From positions 3,782,001 to 3,846,000 of the forward strand of contig NZ_CP071868.1 in the NCBI RefSeq assembly GCF_017569225.1: a stretch of DNA of 64,000 nucleotides, written 5' to 3'. The DNA comes from Pengzhenrongella sicca. Its GTDB lineage: Bacteria; Actinomycetota; Actinomycetes; Actinomycetales; Cellulomonadaceae. Both the position numbers and the translations under genes were made by a program. Positions 43,734-53,907 of the stretch are shown here, piece by piece (positions within the stretch are counted from its first letter, which is position 1; each line of letters opens with the position of its first letter). The notes beneath the pieces were generated by a model. The model was not told the DNA's origin, searched no databases, and saw nothing but the letters and a program-made list of their open reading frames with translations.

Positions 43734-45086
43734 CTAGAGCGCGAGCCGGTCGCGCACGACCGTCGCGAGCTCGCCCGCGATGCGCTCGGCCTGATCGTGG
43801 CTCGCGGCCTCGACCATGACCCGGACCAGCGCCTCGGTGCCGGACGACCGCAGCAGGACGCGGCCGCTGTCCCCGAGCTCGGCCTCGACCTTCGCGACCG
43901 CCTCGAGCAGCCCCTCGTCCGTACGGGACCGGGCCTTGTCGACGCCGGGCACGTTGATGAGCACCTGCGGGAGCCGGTTGACGATGCTCGCGAGCTCGGA
44001 CAGCTTCTGCCCCGTCGCGGCGACCCGCTCCGCGAGGTGCAGCGCGGTGAGGGTGCCGTCGCCCGTCGTCGAGTGCGCGCCCATGATGACGTGGCCGGAC
44101 TGCTCGCCGCCGAGCGTGAACCCGCCGAGCCGCATCTGCTCGAGCACGTACCGGTCGCCGACGCCGGTCTCGAGCATCCGGATCCCCGCGGCGTTCATCG
44201 CGAGCTTGAGCCCGAGGTTGCTCATGACGGTCGCGACGAGCGTGTCCTTGGCCAGGCCCCCGGCGTCGCGCAGCGCGATCGCGAGGATGCCCATGATCTG
44301 GTCGCCGTCCACGAGCGTGCCCGTGTGGTCGACGGCGAGGCAGCGGTCGGCGTCGCCGTCGAACGCGACGCCCAGGTCCGAGCCGGACGCGACCACGACA
44401 GCCTGCAGCTGCTCCGGGTGGGTCGAGCCGCACTTCTCGTTGATGTTGCGACCGTCGGGCGAGGCGTTGATGACGACGACGTCCGCTCCGGCGGCGCGCA
44501 GGGCCGCGGGGCCGACGGCGCTCGCGGCGCCGTTGGCGCAGTCGACCGCGATGCGCAGGCCGTCGAGCGAGGTGCCGATCGTGCCCACGAGGTGCTCGAC
44601 GTACTCCTCCCCCGCGTGCCCGGTGTCCAACGTGATACGGCCGACGTTCGGGCCGAGCGGGCGGTCCCAGACCTCGCCGAGGTGCGCCTCGATCTGGTCC
44701 TCGATCGCGTCGTCGAGCTTGAGCCCGCCACGCGTGAAGAACTTGATGCCGTTGTCGGGCATCGGGTTGTGCGACGCGGAGAGCACGACGCCGATGTCGG
44801 CTCCCAGCTGCCCCGTCAGGTAGGCGATCGCGGGGGTCGGGAGCACGCCCACGTTCAGGACGTCGACGCCGGCGCTCGCCAGGCCCGCGGCCGTCGCGGC
44901 GGAGAGGAACTCTCCCGAGGAGCGGGGGTCGCGGCCGATCACGGCGCGGGGGCGGCTGGCGCCTTCGAAGATCCCGACCGAGCCCAGCACGTGGGCGGCG
45001 GCGACGGCGAGGTCGAGCGCGAGCTCTGCGGTGAGGTCACGATTGGCGAGGCCACGCACCCCGTCAGTTCCGAACAGGCGTCCCAT
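43734..45086 (-). CDS. glmM: Phosphoglucosamine mutase
   Basis: 450 residues, usual length. [12 protein letters not shown] at the N-terminus, the phosphoserine loop [15 protein letters not shown], metal loop [12 protein letters not shown], sugar-binding GGEQSGHVI and phosphate loop [12 protein letters not shown]. It converts glucosamine-6-phosphate to glucosamine-1-phosphate on the route to UDP-GlcNAc, the precursor of peptidoglycan and of the wecB/wecC pathway. A hairpin separates it from rpsI upstream. Confidence 0.96.
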   Translation of the reverse strand: MGRLFGTDGVRGLANRDLTAELALDLAVAAAHVLGSVGIFEGASRPRAVIGRDPRSSGEFLSAATAAGLASAGVDVLNVGVLPTPAIAYLTGQLGADIGVVLSASHNPMPDNGIKFFTRGGLKLDDAIEDQIEAHLGEVWDRPLGPNVGRITLDTGHAGEEYVEHLVGTIGTSLDGLRIAVDCANGAASAVGPAALRAAGADVVVINASPDGRNINEKCGSTHPEQLQAVVVASGSDLGVAFDGDADRCLAVDHTGTLVDGDQIMGILAIALRDAGGLAKDTLVATVMSNLGLKLAMNAAGIRMLETGVGDRYVLEQMRLGGFTLGGEQSGHVIMGAHSTTGDGTLTALHLAERVAATGQKLSELASIVNRLPQVLINVPGVDKARSRTDEGLLEAVAKVEAELGDSGRVLLRSSGTEALVRVMVEAASHDQAERIAGELATVVRDRLAL

Positions 45087-45161
45087 CAGGTTTCTCCTTC
45101 ATCGGTCAGGGCGTGCAACCGCGGCCGGGGAAGTCCGGCGCCGGGCGGGCTGAGCACACCA

Positions 45162-45192
45162 ATGGCCCCGACGGGACGTCCATCGGGGCCAT
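45162..45192 (-). terminator. Hairpin after rpsI
   Basis: ATGGCCCCGA (45162-45171) and TCGGGGCCAT (45183-45192) form a 10-bp stem with an 11-base loop between the rpsI stop and the glmM start. It is likely to end or attenuate the rplM-rpsI transcript. No strong U-tract follows. Confidence 0.6.
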
Positions 45193-45234
45193 CGGCCACT
45201 GCAACTGACCTCGTGGATCAGCGTGAGTGCGTGA

Positions 45235-45723
45235 TCAGCGCTTCGAGTACTGAGGCGCCTTGCGGGCCTTCTTGAGCCCGGCCTTCTTGCGCTCGACGAC
45301 GCGTGCGTCGCGAGTGAGGAAGCCGGCCTTCTTCAGGGCCGCGCGGTTGTGCTCCTCGTCGATCAGGTTGAGGGCGCGGGCGATCGCCAGGCGCAGGGCG
45401 CCGGCCTGACCGGAGACACCGCCGCCGGTGATCTTGGCGACCATGTCGAAGCGACCCTCGACGTCCACGAGCTTCAGCGGCGAGTTGACGAGCTGCTGGT
45501 GCACCTTGTTCGGGAAGTACGCCTCGAGCGTGCGCCCGTTGACCTTCCACGTGCCGGTGCCGGGCACCAAGCGCACGCGGGCGATCGCCTCCTTGCGACG
45601 GCCGAGGGCCGAGCCGGGTGCGGTCAGGCTCTGGCCGCGCCCCGCCGGGGCGGTGGTCTCAGAGGTGTAGGTGCTGGGCGTGTCGTCGCCCGCAACGTCG
45701 ATGTCGACGGTGGTCTCGGCCAC
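45235..45723 (-). CDS. rpsI: Small-subunit ribosomal protein S9
   Basis: 162 residues; the conserved core starts at [12 protein letters not shown] and ends with the invariant [12 protein letters not shown] that reaches the P-site tRNA. The first ~40 residues are an acidic/Thr-rich extension typical of actinobacterial S9. Second gene of the rplM-rpsI pair. Confidence 0.97.
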   Translation of the reverse strand: MAETTVDIDVAGDDTPSTYTSETTAPAGRGQSLTAPGSALGRRKEAIARVRLVPGTGTWKVNGRTLEAYFPNKVHQQLVNSPLKLVDVEGRFDMVAKITGGGVSGQAGALRLAIARALNLIDEEHNRAALKKAGFLTRDARVVERKKAGLKKARKAPQYSKR

Positions 45724-45776
45724 TGGTGGTGTCCTCGCGTCCTTGTGTGATGTGTCTGCTCGCAGCGGGCCGAGGC

Positions 45777-46220
45777 CTACTGCGCAACCTGGGTGATAAC
45801 GAATGCTTCCGGCTGCTGCGCACTGTGGGGGTGCACCGAGCCGGTGTAGACCTTGAGCTTGCTCATCTGGGTGCGCGACAGCGAGTTCTTGGGGAGCATG
45901 CCGCGAACGGCCTTCTCCACCGCTCGCTCGGGGCGCGTCGCCAGGAGGTCGCCGTAGTTGATCGAGCTGAGACCGCCCGGGAAACCGGAGTGCCGGTAGG
46001 CCAGCTTGGTCTCGCGCTTGTTGCCGGTCAGGGCAACCTTGTCGGCATTGATGACGATGACGAAGTCACCGTTGTCGATGTGCGGAGCGAAAGTCGCCTT
46101 GTGCTTTCCGCGCAGCAGCGTGGCCACGTGGGTTGCCAGACGGCCCAGGACGACATCGGTCGCGTCGATGACATACCAGACGCGCTCGACGTCTCCGGGC
46201 TTCGGGGTGTACGTGCGCAC
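45777..46220 (-). CDS. rplM: Large-subunit ribosomal protein L13
   Basis: 147 residues from GTG with GAAGG upstream. [20 protein letters not shown], the [15 protein letters not shown] segment and [17 protein letters not shown] are all L13 features. Co-transcribed with rpsI 53 bases downstream. Confidence 0.97.
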   Translation of the reverse strand: MRTYTPKPGDVERVWYVIDATDVVLGRLATHVATLLRGKHKATFAPHIDNGDFVIVINADKVALTGNKRETKLAYRHSGFPGGLSSINYGDLLATRPERAVEKAVRGMLPKNSLSRTQMSKLKVYTGSVHPHSAQQPEAFVITQVAQ

Positions 46221-46306
46221 GGTCGTAGCCTTCGTTTCGATAGCTGAATGTGTTCACTCCTGGCTCACCCGCTGTTGGCGGCTGGCCGTGGAATGCTCGC
46301 CCGCGC

Positions 46307-46335
46307 ATCACCCGTCTGCGGTTCCGGAATGTCAA
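46307..46335 (-). promoter_or_regulatory. Candidate promoter of rplM-rpsI
   Basis: A consensus -35 TTGACA lies on the minus strand at 46330-46335; the hexamer 17 bases downstream is GGTGAT (46307-46312), a weak -10. It sits about 90 bases before the rplM start in otherwise gene-free sequence. Confidence 0.42.
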
Positions 46336-46417
46336 CACCGGCCCGCTGGGGACGCACAACGACACACCAGAGTAGCCGCACGCCCCGGGGCGGTCAAAAC
46401 GGGGTCGGAACACCCCC

Positions 46418-48100
46418 TCAGCGCGCGCGCTGCACGCGCCCCGCGTCCCACACGGCCGTCGGGGTCTCGACGACCTCGCCGTCGGCCCCGAACACGAGGA
46501 ACCGGTCGAAGCCACGGGCGAACCACCGATCGTGGGTGACCGCGACGACGGTGCCCTCGAACGCCTCGAGGCCGACCTCGAGCGCCTCGGCCGAGTGCAG
46601 GTCGAGGTTGTCCGTGGGCTCGTCCAGCAGTAGCAGCGTCGCGCCGGACAGCTCGAGCAGCAGGATCTGGAACCGCGCCTGCTGGCCGCCCGAGAGTGTG
46701 TCGAACGCCTGCTCGGCGGCCGCGACCAGCTCGTACCGGTCCAGCGCCTTGCTCGCGGGCTCGCGCCCCATCCCGGACCGGTGCGCGTCGCCGCGGTGCA
46801 GGATCTCGAGCAGGGTGCGCCCGGCGAGCTCGGCGTGCAGGTGGTTCTGTGCGAACCAACCGGGCCGCACGCGCGAGCCGAGCACCACCCGGCCGCGGTG
46901 CACCACGGGGACGATCTCGGCGTCGTGCACGGGGGCGTGCTCGGTGTCGGGGTCGGAGCCGCCGGCCGCGAGCAGGCGCAGGAAGTGCGACTTGCCGGAC
47001 CCGTTCGAGCCGAGCACGGCGATTCGCTCGCCGAACCAGACCTCGAGGTCGAACGGCTTCATCAGCCCGGTGAGCTCGAGCCCGGTCGCCACGACGGCGC
47101 GCTTGGCGGTGCGGCCGCCCTTGAGGCGGACCTTGACGTTCTGCTCGCGCGCCATCACCTGCGGCGGGCCGGCCTCCTCGAACTTGCGCAGTCGCGTCTG
47201 CGCCGCGGCGTACCGGGAGGCGAGGCCGTCGTTGAACATGGCCTTGTTCTTGAGGTTGAACACGAGCAGCTTGAGCTTGGCGTGCTCCTCGTCCCAGCGC
47301 CGCAGCAGCTCGTCCGAGCGCGCGCGGCGGTCCTCGCGCGCCTGCGCGTAGGTCGCGAAACCGCCGCCGTGCACCCAGATGGTCGAGCCGGCCGGCGTCG
47401 GCTCGACGCTCGCGACCTGGGTCGCGGTGCGCGCGAGCAGCTCGCGGTCGTGGCTGACGTACAACACGGTCTTCGCCGACGCCGCGAGCTTGGCCTCGAG
47501 CCAGCGCTTGGTCGGCACGTCGAGGTAGTTGTCGGGCTCGTCGAGCAGCAGCACCTCCTCGGGCCCGCGCAGCAGGGACTCGAGCACGAGCCGCTTCTGC
47601 TCGCCGCCCGAGAGCGTGCGGACCTCGCGCCACTGCGCCTTCTCGAACGGGATGGACAGCACGGCGTCGGTCACGTGGTCCCAGCCGGTCTCGGCGTCGT
47701 ACCCCCCGACGTCGGCCCAGTCGACCAGCGCACTGGCGTACCGCATCTGGGCGGGCTCGTCGTCGACCGCCATGATCTGCTCCTCGGCGGCCGCGAGCTC
47801 CACGGCGGCGTCGCGGATCGCGGCCGGCGCGAACGACGCCAGCAGCTCGCGGATGGACCGCTCGTCGGAAATGCGGCCGACGAACTGGCGCATCACCGCG
47901 AGCCCGCCGCTCGTGACGACCGCGCCCGAGTGCGGCTCGATGTCCCCCGCCACGATGCGCAGCAGGGTCGTCTTGCCGGCCCCGTTGGGCCCGACCAGGG
48001 CGACCTTGGCGCCGTCGGCGACCCGGAGGTCCACCTCGTCGAGAAGGGGCCTGCCGTCGGGCAGGAAGAAGCTGACGGAGCTGATATCGACGTGTCCCAC
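46418..48100 (-). CDS. ABC-F family ATPase
   Basis: 560 residues from GTG at 48100. Two nucleotide-binding domains on one chain with no membrane helices: Walker A GPNGAGKTTL and GSNGSGKSHF, signatures LSGGEQKRL and LSGGQQARF, Walker B EVLLLDEPDNYLD and TLLLLDEPTDNLD. The basic inter-domain linker is helical (DRRARSDELLRRWDEEHAKL). ABC-F proteins act on ribosomes, either in translation quality control or antibiotic protection, not in transport. Subfamily cannot be fixed here; no resistance claim is made. Confidence 0.92.
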   Translation of the reverse strand: MGHVDISSVSFFLPDGRPLLDEVDLRVADGAKVALVGPNGAGKTTLLRIVAGDIEPHSGAVVTSGGLAVMRQFVGRISDERSIRELLASFAPAAIRDAAVELAAAEEQIMAVDDEPAQMRYASALVDWADVGGYDAETGWDHVTDAVLSIPFEKAQWREVRTLSGGEQKRLVLESLLRGPEEVLLLDEPDNYLDVPTKRWLEAKLAASAKTVLYVSHDRELLARTATQVASVEPTPAGSTIWVHGGGFATYAQAREDRRARSDELLRRWDEEHAKLKLLVFNLKNKAMFNDGLASRYAAAQTRLRKFEEAGPPQVMAREQNVKVRLKGGRTAKRAVVATGLELTGLMKPFDLEVWFGERIAVLGSNGSGKSHFLRLLAAGGSDPDTEHAPVHDAEIVPVVHRGRVVLGSRVRPGWFAQNHLHAELAGRTLLEILHRGDAHRSGMGREPASKALDRYELVAAAEQAFDTLSGGQQARFQILLLELSGATLLLLDEPTDNLDLHSAEALEVGLEAFEGTVVAVTHDRWFARGFDRFLVFGADGEVVETPTAVWDAGRVQRAR

Positions 48101-48265
48101 GGGGTCAGTCTGCCTGGGGCGGGCGCGGGGGTGCGAACGGTTTTGCGCCCGGGGGTCGGCGCTGGGGCCAGGAGTGCGGCGGGGCCTGTGGCGCGTAGGC
48201 CCTCGCGGCGGGGCCTGTGGCGCGTGGGCCCTCGGGGTGGGACGGTGGGGTATGAGCGTGCACCG

Positions 48266-48676
48266 ATGAGCAACGACACTCCCGGCACCAGCCCAGACCC
48301 GGAGACCGGGGCCGAGGGCGACAGCGACCAGCTGTCGGCCGAGGACACCCTGCTCGACCGCGGCGTCGACGACCTGCTCGACGAGGGCTACTCCCCGCCC
48401 GACCGGCCGCGGACGAACCGGTTCGGCGAGACCGCGTGGGAGGAGGCGCACGGCGAGAGCCTCGAGCAGCGGCTGAACGAGGAGGAACCCGAGTCCTGGG
48501 ACGCCCCCGAGCGCGGCGCGCGCCAGCCGGACCGCGCCGGGCGCCTCGTCGCCGACGACGACGCCCTCGACGGTCACCGCCCGAACGACTCGTTCGCAGC
48601 GGACGTCGGCCTCGCCGGCGGCGCGGCGAGCGCGGAAGAGGCCGCGATGCGCATCATCCGGGAGCCCCGCAGCTGA
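48266..48676 (+). CDS. DUF5709-family small acidic protein
   Basis: 136 residues, highly acidic. LSAEDTLLDRGVDDLLDEGY, then PPDRPRTNRFGETAWEEAHGESL with GRLVADDDALD later, matching the actinobacterial DUF5709 pattern. No signal peptide or membrane segment. Function unknown for the family. Divergent from the ABC-F gene and convergent with truA across two palindromes. Confidence 0.75.
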   Translation: MSNDTPGTSPDPETGAEGDSDQLSAEDTLLDRGVDDLLDEGYSPPDRPRTNRFGETAWEEAHGESLEQRLNEEEPESWDAPERGARQPDRAGRLVADDDALDGHRPNDSFAADVGLAGGAASAEEAAMRIIREPRS

Positions 48677-48691
48677 CGCCCCCGCCCCCTG

Positions 48692-48747
48692 ACCGACGTT
48701 TGGGCCGAATCTGCTCACTTTCCGAACAGATTCGGCCCAAACGCGGT
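48692..48747. terminator. Palindrome after the DUF5709 gene (17-bp perfect stem)
   Basis: CGTTTGGGCCGAATCTG (48697-48713) pairs perfectly with 48727-48743 around a 13-base loop, extended past a single bulged A by ACCG/CGGT. It lies between convergent genes, where it can serve both strands. It belongs to the same family as 35324-35369 and 48852-48894. Confidence 0.7.
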
Positions 48748-48851
48748 CGATGAGGTTCCTCCGCGCGCCTGCTTCGGCCCGTCCGCGCGGAAGGGCGGCA
48801 GACCGAGCGCGAAAGGCGCTGACGAGCGCCTGCAGCTGACCCTGCCCGAGG

Positions 48852-48894
48852 TGTGGTCCGGATCTGCGCGCTTCTCGCACGGATTCGGACCACA
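48852..48894. terminator. Second palindrome before the truA 3' end
   Basis: TGTGGTCCGGATCTGCG (48852-48868) pairs with 48876-48894, with one wobble and one bulge. Base by base it follows the palindrome at 48697-48743, so the two are diverged copies. Confidence 0.65.
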
Positions 48895-48913
48895 ACTCGT
48901 CGGCGCGGCGGCG

Positions 48914-49774
48914 TCAGCCGGCGGTGCGCGGCGGGGTGCGGTGGTTGCGGGTCTCCGCCGCGCGGAGCGCCAGCTCGGCGTCGCTCGGGTAGCTGACTTC
49001 CTCAAGCGTCAGGCCGCACGCCGGGACGACCCCGATCGACGCGTCCCGGAACCGAGCGGCGAGCAGCTCGCCGGGCCACTGCGGCGGACGCCGGCCCTCC
49101 CCCACGGCCATCGACGCGCCGACGAGCGCGCGCACCATGTGGTGGCAGAACGCGTCCGCCTGCACCGTCGCCACGACGAGCCCGGCGTCCGGGCCGCTGG
49201 CCGGGCGCACCCAGTCGAACAGCTCGAGGGTGCGGATCGTCGACGCCCCCGGACGCGGCTTGCAGAACGCCGCGAAGTCCTGCAGGCCGACGACGTCGAG
49301 CGCCGCCGCGTGCATCGCCGCCACGTCGAGCCGGCGCGGGTGCCAGAGCACGCTCGCGCGCCGCAGCGGGTCGCGCAGGGTCGGGTGGTCGGCGATCCGG
49401 TAGGCGTACCTGCGCCGCAGCGCGCCGAACCGGGCATCGAATCCGGGCGGCGCGGGCTCCGCGCGGTGCACGACGAGGTCGGGCGGCAGCATCCCGCCCA
49501 GGCGCGAGACGAGCGAGACCCCCGGCGTGCGGGCGGACTGGCCGCTGAGCGCCGCCCAGGCCCCCTCGTCCACGTCCACGTGCGCCACCTGGCCGCGCGC
49601 GTGCACGCCCGCGTCGGTCCGCCCGGCGACGGTCAGCCGCGGCGGCGCGGGCGTGCGCAGCACGACCCCGAGCGCCTCGCCCAGCAGGCCCTCGACCGTG
49701 CGGAGCAGGGGTTGCATCGCCCAGCCCGCGAAGGCGGTGCCGTCGTAGGAGAGGTCGAGACGGATCCGCAGCAC
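48914..49774 (-). CDS. truA: tRNA pseudouridine synthase A
   Basis: 286 residues. IRLDLSYDGTAFAGWAMQP at the start, the catalytic Asp in AGRTDAGVHARGQVAHVD, RRYAYRIADHP and FCHHMVRALVGASMAVGEG. It converts U38-U40 of tRNA anticodon arms to pseudouridine. In many Actinobacteria it lies directly after rplQ; here a ROK kinase and a hydrolase separate the two. Confidence 0.95.
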   Translation of the reverse strand: MLRIRLDLSYDGTAFAGWAMQPLLRTVEGLLGEALGVVLRTPAPPRLTVAGRTDAGVHARGQVAHVDVDEGAWAALSGQSARTPGVSLVSRLGGMLPPDLVVHRAEPAPPGFDARFGALRRRYAYRIADHPTLRDPLRRASVLWHPRRLDVAAMHAAALDVVGLQDFAAFCKPRPGASTIRTLELFDWVRPASGPDAGLVVATVQADAFCHHMVRALVGASMAVGEGRRPPQWPGELLAARFRDASIGVVPACGLTLEEVSYPSDAELALRAAETRNHRTPPRTAG

Positions 49775-49897
49775 GCGCCCAACCTAACGTCCTCCCGGCC
49801 CGCGGCCTCGCGCCCGGCGGGCCGCACCGCGCCGGCCGCGGGCCGCGCTGCACCCGCCCGGCGGGCCGCACGCGCAACCGGCGGTAGCGTCGCCTGC

Positions 49898-50671
49898 GTG
49901 TCCGAGACCCCGCACGCCCCCCTGCACACCCTCGCCGTCGACTGCGGCGGGGGTGGGATCAAGGCGTCGGTGCTCGACGCCGCGGGCACGCTGCGCGCCC
50001 CGGCGGTACGCGTGCCGACGCCGTACCCGCTCCCGCCCGAGCGCCTGATCGAGACCCTGCAGGAGATCGCCGCGTCCCTGCCGCCCGCGCAGCGCGTGAC
50101 CGTCGGGATGCCGGGGATGCTGCGGCACGGCGTCGTCGTCACGACGCCGCACTACGTGACGCGGTCGGGCCCGCACAGCCGGGTGCTGCCCGAGCTCGTC
50201 GAGGCGTGGGCTGACTTCGACATGGAGGCGGCCGTGAGCACCGCGCTCGGCATGCCGTCGCTCGTGCTCAACGACGCGGAGGTGCACGGGGCCGGCGTCG
50301 TCGCGGGGTCCGGCGTCGAGCTCGTGCTGACGCTCGGCACCGGGCTGGGCTCGGCGCTGTTCGACGGCGGCACGCTCGCCCCGCACCTCGAGCTCTCGGC
50401 CGCGCCGGTCCGGTGGGGCACGACGTACGACGACTACATCGGCCAGCTCGAGCGCGCCCGGCTCGGCGACGGGCGCTGGTCGCGCCGCGTGCGCCGGGTC
50501 GTGGACAGCCTCCGGCCCGTGTTCTGGTGGGACCGCTTGTACCTCGGCGGCGGAAACTCGCGCCAGATCACGCCGATCGTGCTCGCCCGGCTGGGCGACG
50601 ACGTCGTCGTCGTGCCGAACTCCGCGGGCATCGTCGGTGGGGTACGTGCCTGGAGCCTGCGCGGGCGCTGA
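49898..50671 (+). CDS. ROK-family sugar kinase (polyphosphate-glucokinase-like)
   Basis: 257 residues from GTG at 49898. LAVDCGGGGIKASVLD is the phosphate-1 loop, VGMPGM the substrate region, LVLNDAEVHGAGVV contains the catalytic-base Asp, and LVLTLGTGLGSALFDGG is the phosphate-2 loop. The C-terminus has LYLGGGNSRQI. There is no CxCGxxGC zinc motif, which places it nearer the PPGK-type than the repressor-type ROK proteins. The probable substrate is glucose. Convergent with the hydrolase gene (28-base gap). Confidence 0.85.
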   Translation: MSETPHAPLHTLAVDCGGGGIKASVLDAAGTLRAPAVRVPTPYPLPPERLIETLQEIAASLPPAQRVTVGMPGMLRHGVVVTTPHYVTRSGPHSRVLPELVEAWADFDMEAAVSTALGMPSLVLNDAEVHGAGVVAGSGVELVLTLGTGLGSALFDGGTLAPHLELSAAPVRWGTTYDDYIGQLERARLGDGRWSRRVRRVVDSLRPVFWWDRLYLGGGNSRQITPIVLARLGDDVVVVPNSAGIVGGVRAWSLRGR

Positions 50672-50699
50672 CCGAGCGCGACGCCGTCGACCTCCGGCG

Positions 50700-51410
50700 C
50701 TAGCGGTCCAGCTGGGCCAGCGCCGCGAGCACGACCCGGCCGAACGCGACCGGCGCGTCGAGCGCGACGAGGTGCTTGGCCCCGCGCACCACGACGAGGC
50801 GGCCGTCGCGGCAGGCGGCGAGGTACCGGCGCTCCTGCGTGCGGAAGTGGTCGAACCGGCCGTTGACGATCCACACCGGCGCCTGCACGCGGGCGAGGTC
50901 CGCGAGCGTCGTGGCGGCGGCCATCTCGCGCAGCACGTCGTCCATCACGTCGAGCGCGAAGCCTCCCGCCGCCAGGTCGGCGGCGCCCGCCGCGGGCACC
51001 GTCCGGTCGACCAGGAACTGGTTCAGCCCGGCCCCCGCGTCCGGCAGCCGGGAGATCGCCCGCGCGGCGAGGGCCCAGGCCTCGACGACCGCCGGCGTCG
51101 GCCGCGTCGAGCACCCGGCCGCGACGAGCCCGGCGACCTGCCCCGGGTACCGCGCCGCGTGCGCGATCGCGACGTATCCACCCAGTGACAGGCCGACGAC
51201 GAGCGCGCGACCGCCGACGACGTCGACCGCGCGGGCGAGGTCATCGACCGCGCCCGCGAGCGTGAACGGCTCACCGCGCCGGTCGCCGTGCCCGGGCAGG
51301 TCGATCGCGACGGCGCGGTAGCCGGCGCGCCCCACGATCGAGCCCTGCGCGCGCCACATCGTGCGCGACGCCCGGATCCCGTGCACGAACACGACCGGCA
51401 GGTCTGCCAT
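50700..51410 (-). CDS. Alpha/beta-hydrolase fold protein
   Basis: 236 residues. Oxyanion region VVFVHGIRASRTMW, nucleophile elbow VVGLSLGGYVA (Ser), acid Asp in VNGRFDHF and catalytic His in GAKHLVALDAP. Cytoplasmic; substrate not predictable from sequence. It stands downstream of rplQ after a strong hairpin, so it is probably a separate unit. Confidence 0.87.
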   Translation of the reverse strand: MADLPVVFVHGIRASRTMWRAQGSIVGRAGYRAVAIDLPGHGDRRGEPFTLAGAVDDLARAVDVVGGRALVVGLSLGGYVAIAHAARYPGQVAGLVAAGCSTRPTPAVVEAWALAARAISRLPDAGAGLNQFLVDRTVPAAGAADLAAGGFALDVMDDVLREMAAATTLADLARVQAPVWIVNGRFDHFRTQERRYLAACRDGRLVVVRGAKHLVALDAPVAFGRVVLAALAQLDR

Positions 51411-51489
51411 GCGCCGACCCTAGATCCTGACCGCGGGCCGCACGCGGCGAGTGGCTGTCGAACGCCCGAGCGGCCCCCGAACGCACGAA

Positions 51490-51534
51490 CGCCCGGGCGC
51501 CGACGTCCCTCGTGGGGGCGACGGCGCTCGGGCG
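51490..51534 (-). terminator. Terminator-like hairpin after rplQ
   Basis: CGCCCGGGCGCCG (51490-51502) and CGGCGCTCGGGCG (51522-51534) form a long GC-rich stem in the gap between rplQ and the hydrolase gene. It probably ends the alpha operon. 16-base near-repeats (GTCGTGCGGTGCTGCG) follow toward rplQ. Confidence 0.6.
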
Positions 51535-51588
51535 CTGGTCGTGCGGTGCTGCGGTCGTGCGGTGCTGCGGTCGAGCGGTCGAGCTCGG

Positions 51589-52119
51589 TCAGGCCTTGTC
51601 GTCCTGGACCGGGGTGGCCTCGTCGGCCGGGGTCTCGACGGCGACGTCGTCGGCCGGGGCCTCGACGGGCTCGGCAACGGGCGCCTTCGTGGCCGCCTTC
51701 TTCGGGGCCGCCTTCTTGGTGGCCTTCTCGGCCTCCTTGACGGTGGCCTGCTTCGGGCTGAGCGACTCGAGCACGAGCTCGATCACGGCCATCGGCGCGT
51801 TGTCTCCCTTGCGGGGGCCGATCTTGGTGATGCGCGTGTAGCCGCCCTGACGCTCGGCCATCGCCGGCGCGATCTCGGTGAAGAGCACGTGCACGACGGT
51901 CTTGGTCTTGACGACCGTCATGACCCGGCGCCGCGACTGGAGGTCGCCGCGCTTCGCGAACGTGATCAGGCGCTCGGCCAGCGGGCGAAGGCGCTTGGCC
52001 TTGGCCTCGGTGGTCGTGATGCGCTTGTGCTCGAACAGGCTCGTCGCAAGGTTGGCCAGGATCAGCCGCTCGTGCGCCGGGCCGCCACCGAGCCGGGGAC
52101 CCTTAGTGGGCGTAGGCAT
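51589..52119 (-). CDS. rplQ: Large-subunit ribosomal protein L17
   Basis: 176 residues. Core [40 protein letters not shown] and the terminal VIELV are L17. The last ~50 residues are an Ala/Lys then acidic low-complexity tail ([20 protein letters not shown]), a usual actinobacterial addition. Follows rpoA by 71 bases. Confidence 0.97.
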   Translation of the reverse strand: MPTPTKGPRLGGGPAHERLILANLATSLFEHKRITTTEAKAKRLRPLAERLITFAKRGDLQSRRRVMTVVKTKTVVHVLFTEIAPAMAERQGGYTRITKIGPRKGDNAPMAVIELVLESLSPKQATVKEAEKATKKAAPKKAATKAPVAEPVEAPADDVAVETPADEATPVQDDKA

Positions 52120-52190
52120 GGTTGTAACTCCTCAGTTCCAGTGATGAACGAGCGAACCGGGCAGGTTCCGCCCGGCCGCTCGGCGCGGCG

Positions 52191-53207
52191 TCAGTACTGC
52201 TGCTCTTCTTCGGTGAACTCGCCCTCGTCGCCGTCGTAGTAACCGGGCGCCTTGGTCGGGTCGAAGTCGAGCGGGCTGTCCTTGAGGGACAGCGAAAGCT
52301 CGGCCAGCTTTTCCTTGACCTCGGTGATCGACTTCGCACCGAAGTTGCGGATGTCAAGCAGGTCGGCCTCACTGCGCGCCACGAGCTCACCCACGGTGTG
52401 GATGCCCTCACGCTTGAGGCAGTTGTACGACCGGATGGTCAGCTGCAGGTCCTCGATCGGCAGCGCCAGGTCGGCGGCGAGCGCGGCGTCCGTCGGCGAC
52501 GGGCCGATCTCGATGCCCTCGGCCTCGACGTTGAGCTCGCGGGCAAGCCCGAACAGCTCGACGAGGGTCTTGCCGGCCGAGGCCAGCGCGTCCCGCGGGG
52601 AGATCGAGTTCTTGGTTTCGACGTCGACGATCAGCTTGTCGAAGTCGGTGCGCTGCTCGACTCGGGTCGCCTCGACGTTGTACGTCACCTTGAGCACCGG
52701 CGAGTAGATCGAGTCGATCGGCACGCGGCCGATCTCGGCGTCGTAGGACTTGTTCTGCGCGGCGGAGACGTATCCGCGACCGCGCTCGACGGTGAGCTCG
52801 ATCTCGAGCTTGCCCTTGTCGTTCAGGGTCGCGATGTGCAGGTCGGGGTTGTGGACCTCGACACCGGCGGGCGGGACGATGACGGCGGCCGTGACGGCCC
52901 CCGCGCCCTGCTTGCGCAGGTACATCACGACGGGCTCGTCGTTCTCCGAGGAGACGACGAGGTTCTTGATGTTGAGGATGATCTCGGTGATGTCTTCCTT
53001 GACGCCCGGCACGGTGGTGAACTCGTGCAGGACACCGTCGATCCGGATCGACGTCACGGCAGCACCCGGGATAGACGACAGCAGGGTGCGACGCAGGGAG
53101 TTGCCGAGCGTGTAGCCGAAGCCCGGCTCGAGCGGCTCGATGGAGAACCGCGACCGGTACTCCGAGATGACCTCTTCGGTCAGGGTGGGGCGCTGTGCGA
53201 TGAGCAC
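52191..53207 (-). CDS. rpoA: RNA polymerase alpha subunit
   Basis: 338 residues from GTG at 53207 with AGAGGA upstream. N-terminal dimerisation domain ([20 protein letters not shown]), linker, and C-terminal DNA-binding domain with the helix-hairpin-helix [20 protein letters not shown]. Acidic tail. Between rpsK and rplQ; rpsD is not in its frequent place before rpoA. Confidence 0.98.
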   Translation of the reverse strand: MLIAQRPTLTEEVISEYRSRFSIEPLEPGFGYTLGNSLRRTLLSSIPGAAVTSIRIDGVLHEFTTVPGVKEDITEIILNIKNLVVSSENDEPVVMYLRKQGAGAVTAAVIVPPAGVEVHNPDLHIATLNDKGKLEIELTVERGRGYVSAAQNKSYDAEIGRVPIDSIYSPVLKVTYNVEATRVEQRTDFDKLIVDVETKNSISPRDALASAGKTLVELFGLARELNVEAEGIEIGPSPTDAALAADLALPIEDLQLTIRSYNCLKREGIHTVGELVARSEADLLDIRNFGAKSITEVKEKLAELSLSLKDSPLDFDPTKAPGYYDGDEGEFTEEEQQY

Positions 53208-53415
53208 TTCTGGGTTCCTCTCAGCGAGCGTCCGCCATATGACGCTCTGCGGTGGTGCGAGCCCGCCGGGTCTCGGTTTACCGAGGCAGGCACTCGTGCG
53301 CCGAGCCACCGGGCGGCCTGGGCTGCCCGGTGGACCCGGCAAAAGCTGTCACGCGCTGGGCGCGCTCACGCCGTGGACCGACCGAGGTCGGCGACGGGCT
53401 CGCGCGGCCAGAAGA

Positions 53416-53817
53416 TCAGACGCGGCGGCGCTTGGACGGACGGCAGCCGTTGTGCGCCTGGGGCGTCACGTCCTGGATCGAGCCGACCTCGAGGCCGGTC
53501 GCCTGGAGCGAGCGGATCGCAGTCTCGCGGCCGGACCCGGGGCCCTTGACGAAGACGTCGACCTTCTTCATGCCGTGCTCCTGCGCGCGGCGAGCAGCGG
53601 CCTCGGCCGCGAGCTGGGCCGCGAACGGGGTCGACTTGCGCGAACCCTTGAAGCCGACCTGGCCGGACGAGGCCCAGGCGATGACGGCACCCGAGGGGTC
53701 CGTGATCGTCACGATGGTGTTGTTGAACGTGCTCTTGATGTGCGCCTGGCCGTGGGAGACGTTCTTCTTCTCCTTGCGGCGCGGCTTGCGCACGGCGGTA
53801 CGAGACTTGGGGGGCAT
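53416..53817 (-). CDS. rpsK: Small-subunit ribosomal protein S11
   Basis: 133 residues. [39 protein letters not shown] and the closing [12 protein letters not shown] are canonical. Between rpsM and rpoA; 208 bases without a gene separate it from rpoA. Confidence 0.98.
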   Translation of the reverse strand: MPPKSRTAVRKPRRKEKKNVSHGQAHIKSTFNNTIVTITDPSGAVIAWASSGQVGFKGSRKSTPFAAQLAAEAAARRAQEHGMKKVDVFVKGPGSGRETAIRSLQATGLEVGSIQDVTPQAHNGCRPSKRRRV

Positions 53818-53907
53818 GTGCTTGTTTTCTCCTGGTCTGGGTCGGCTGCCTGCAGTGCCGCTCGCGGTCGGTCGCGGTGAAGGCGGCGACGCGGCGGGCT
53901 ACTGCTG

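Noticed and set aside
46418-48100. Antibiotic-resistance assignment for the ABC-F protein
   Set aside because: Linker length and motifs alone cannot tell resistance from housekeeping ABC-F proteins.
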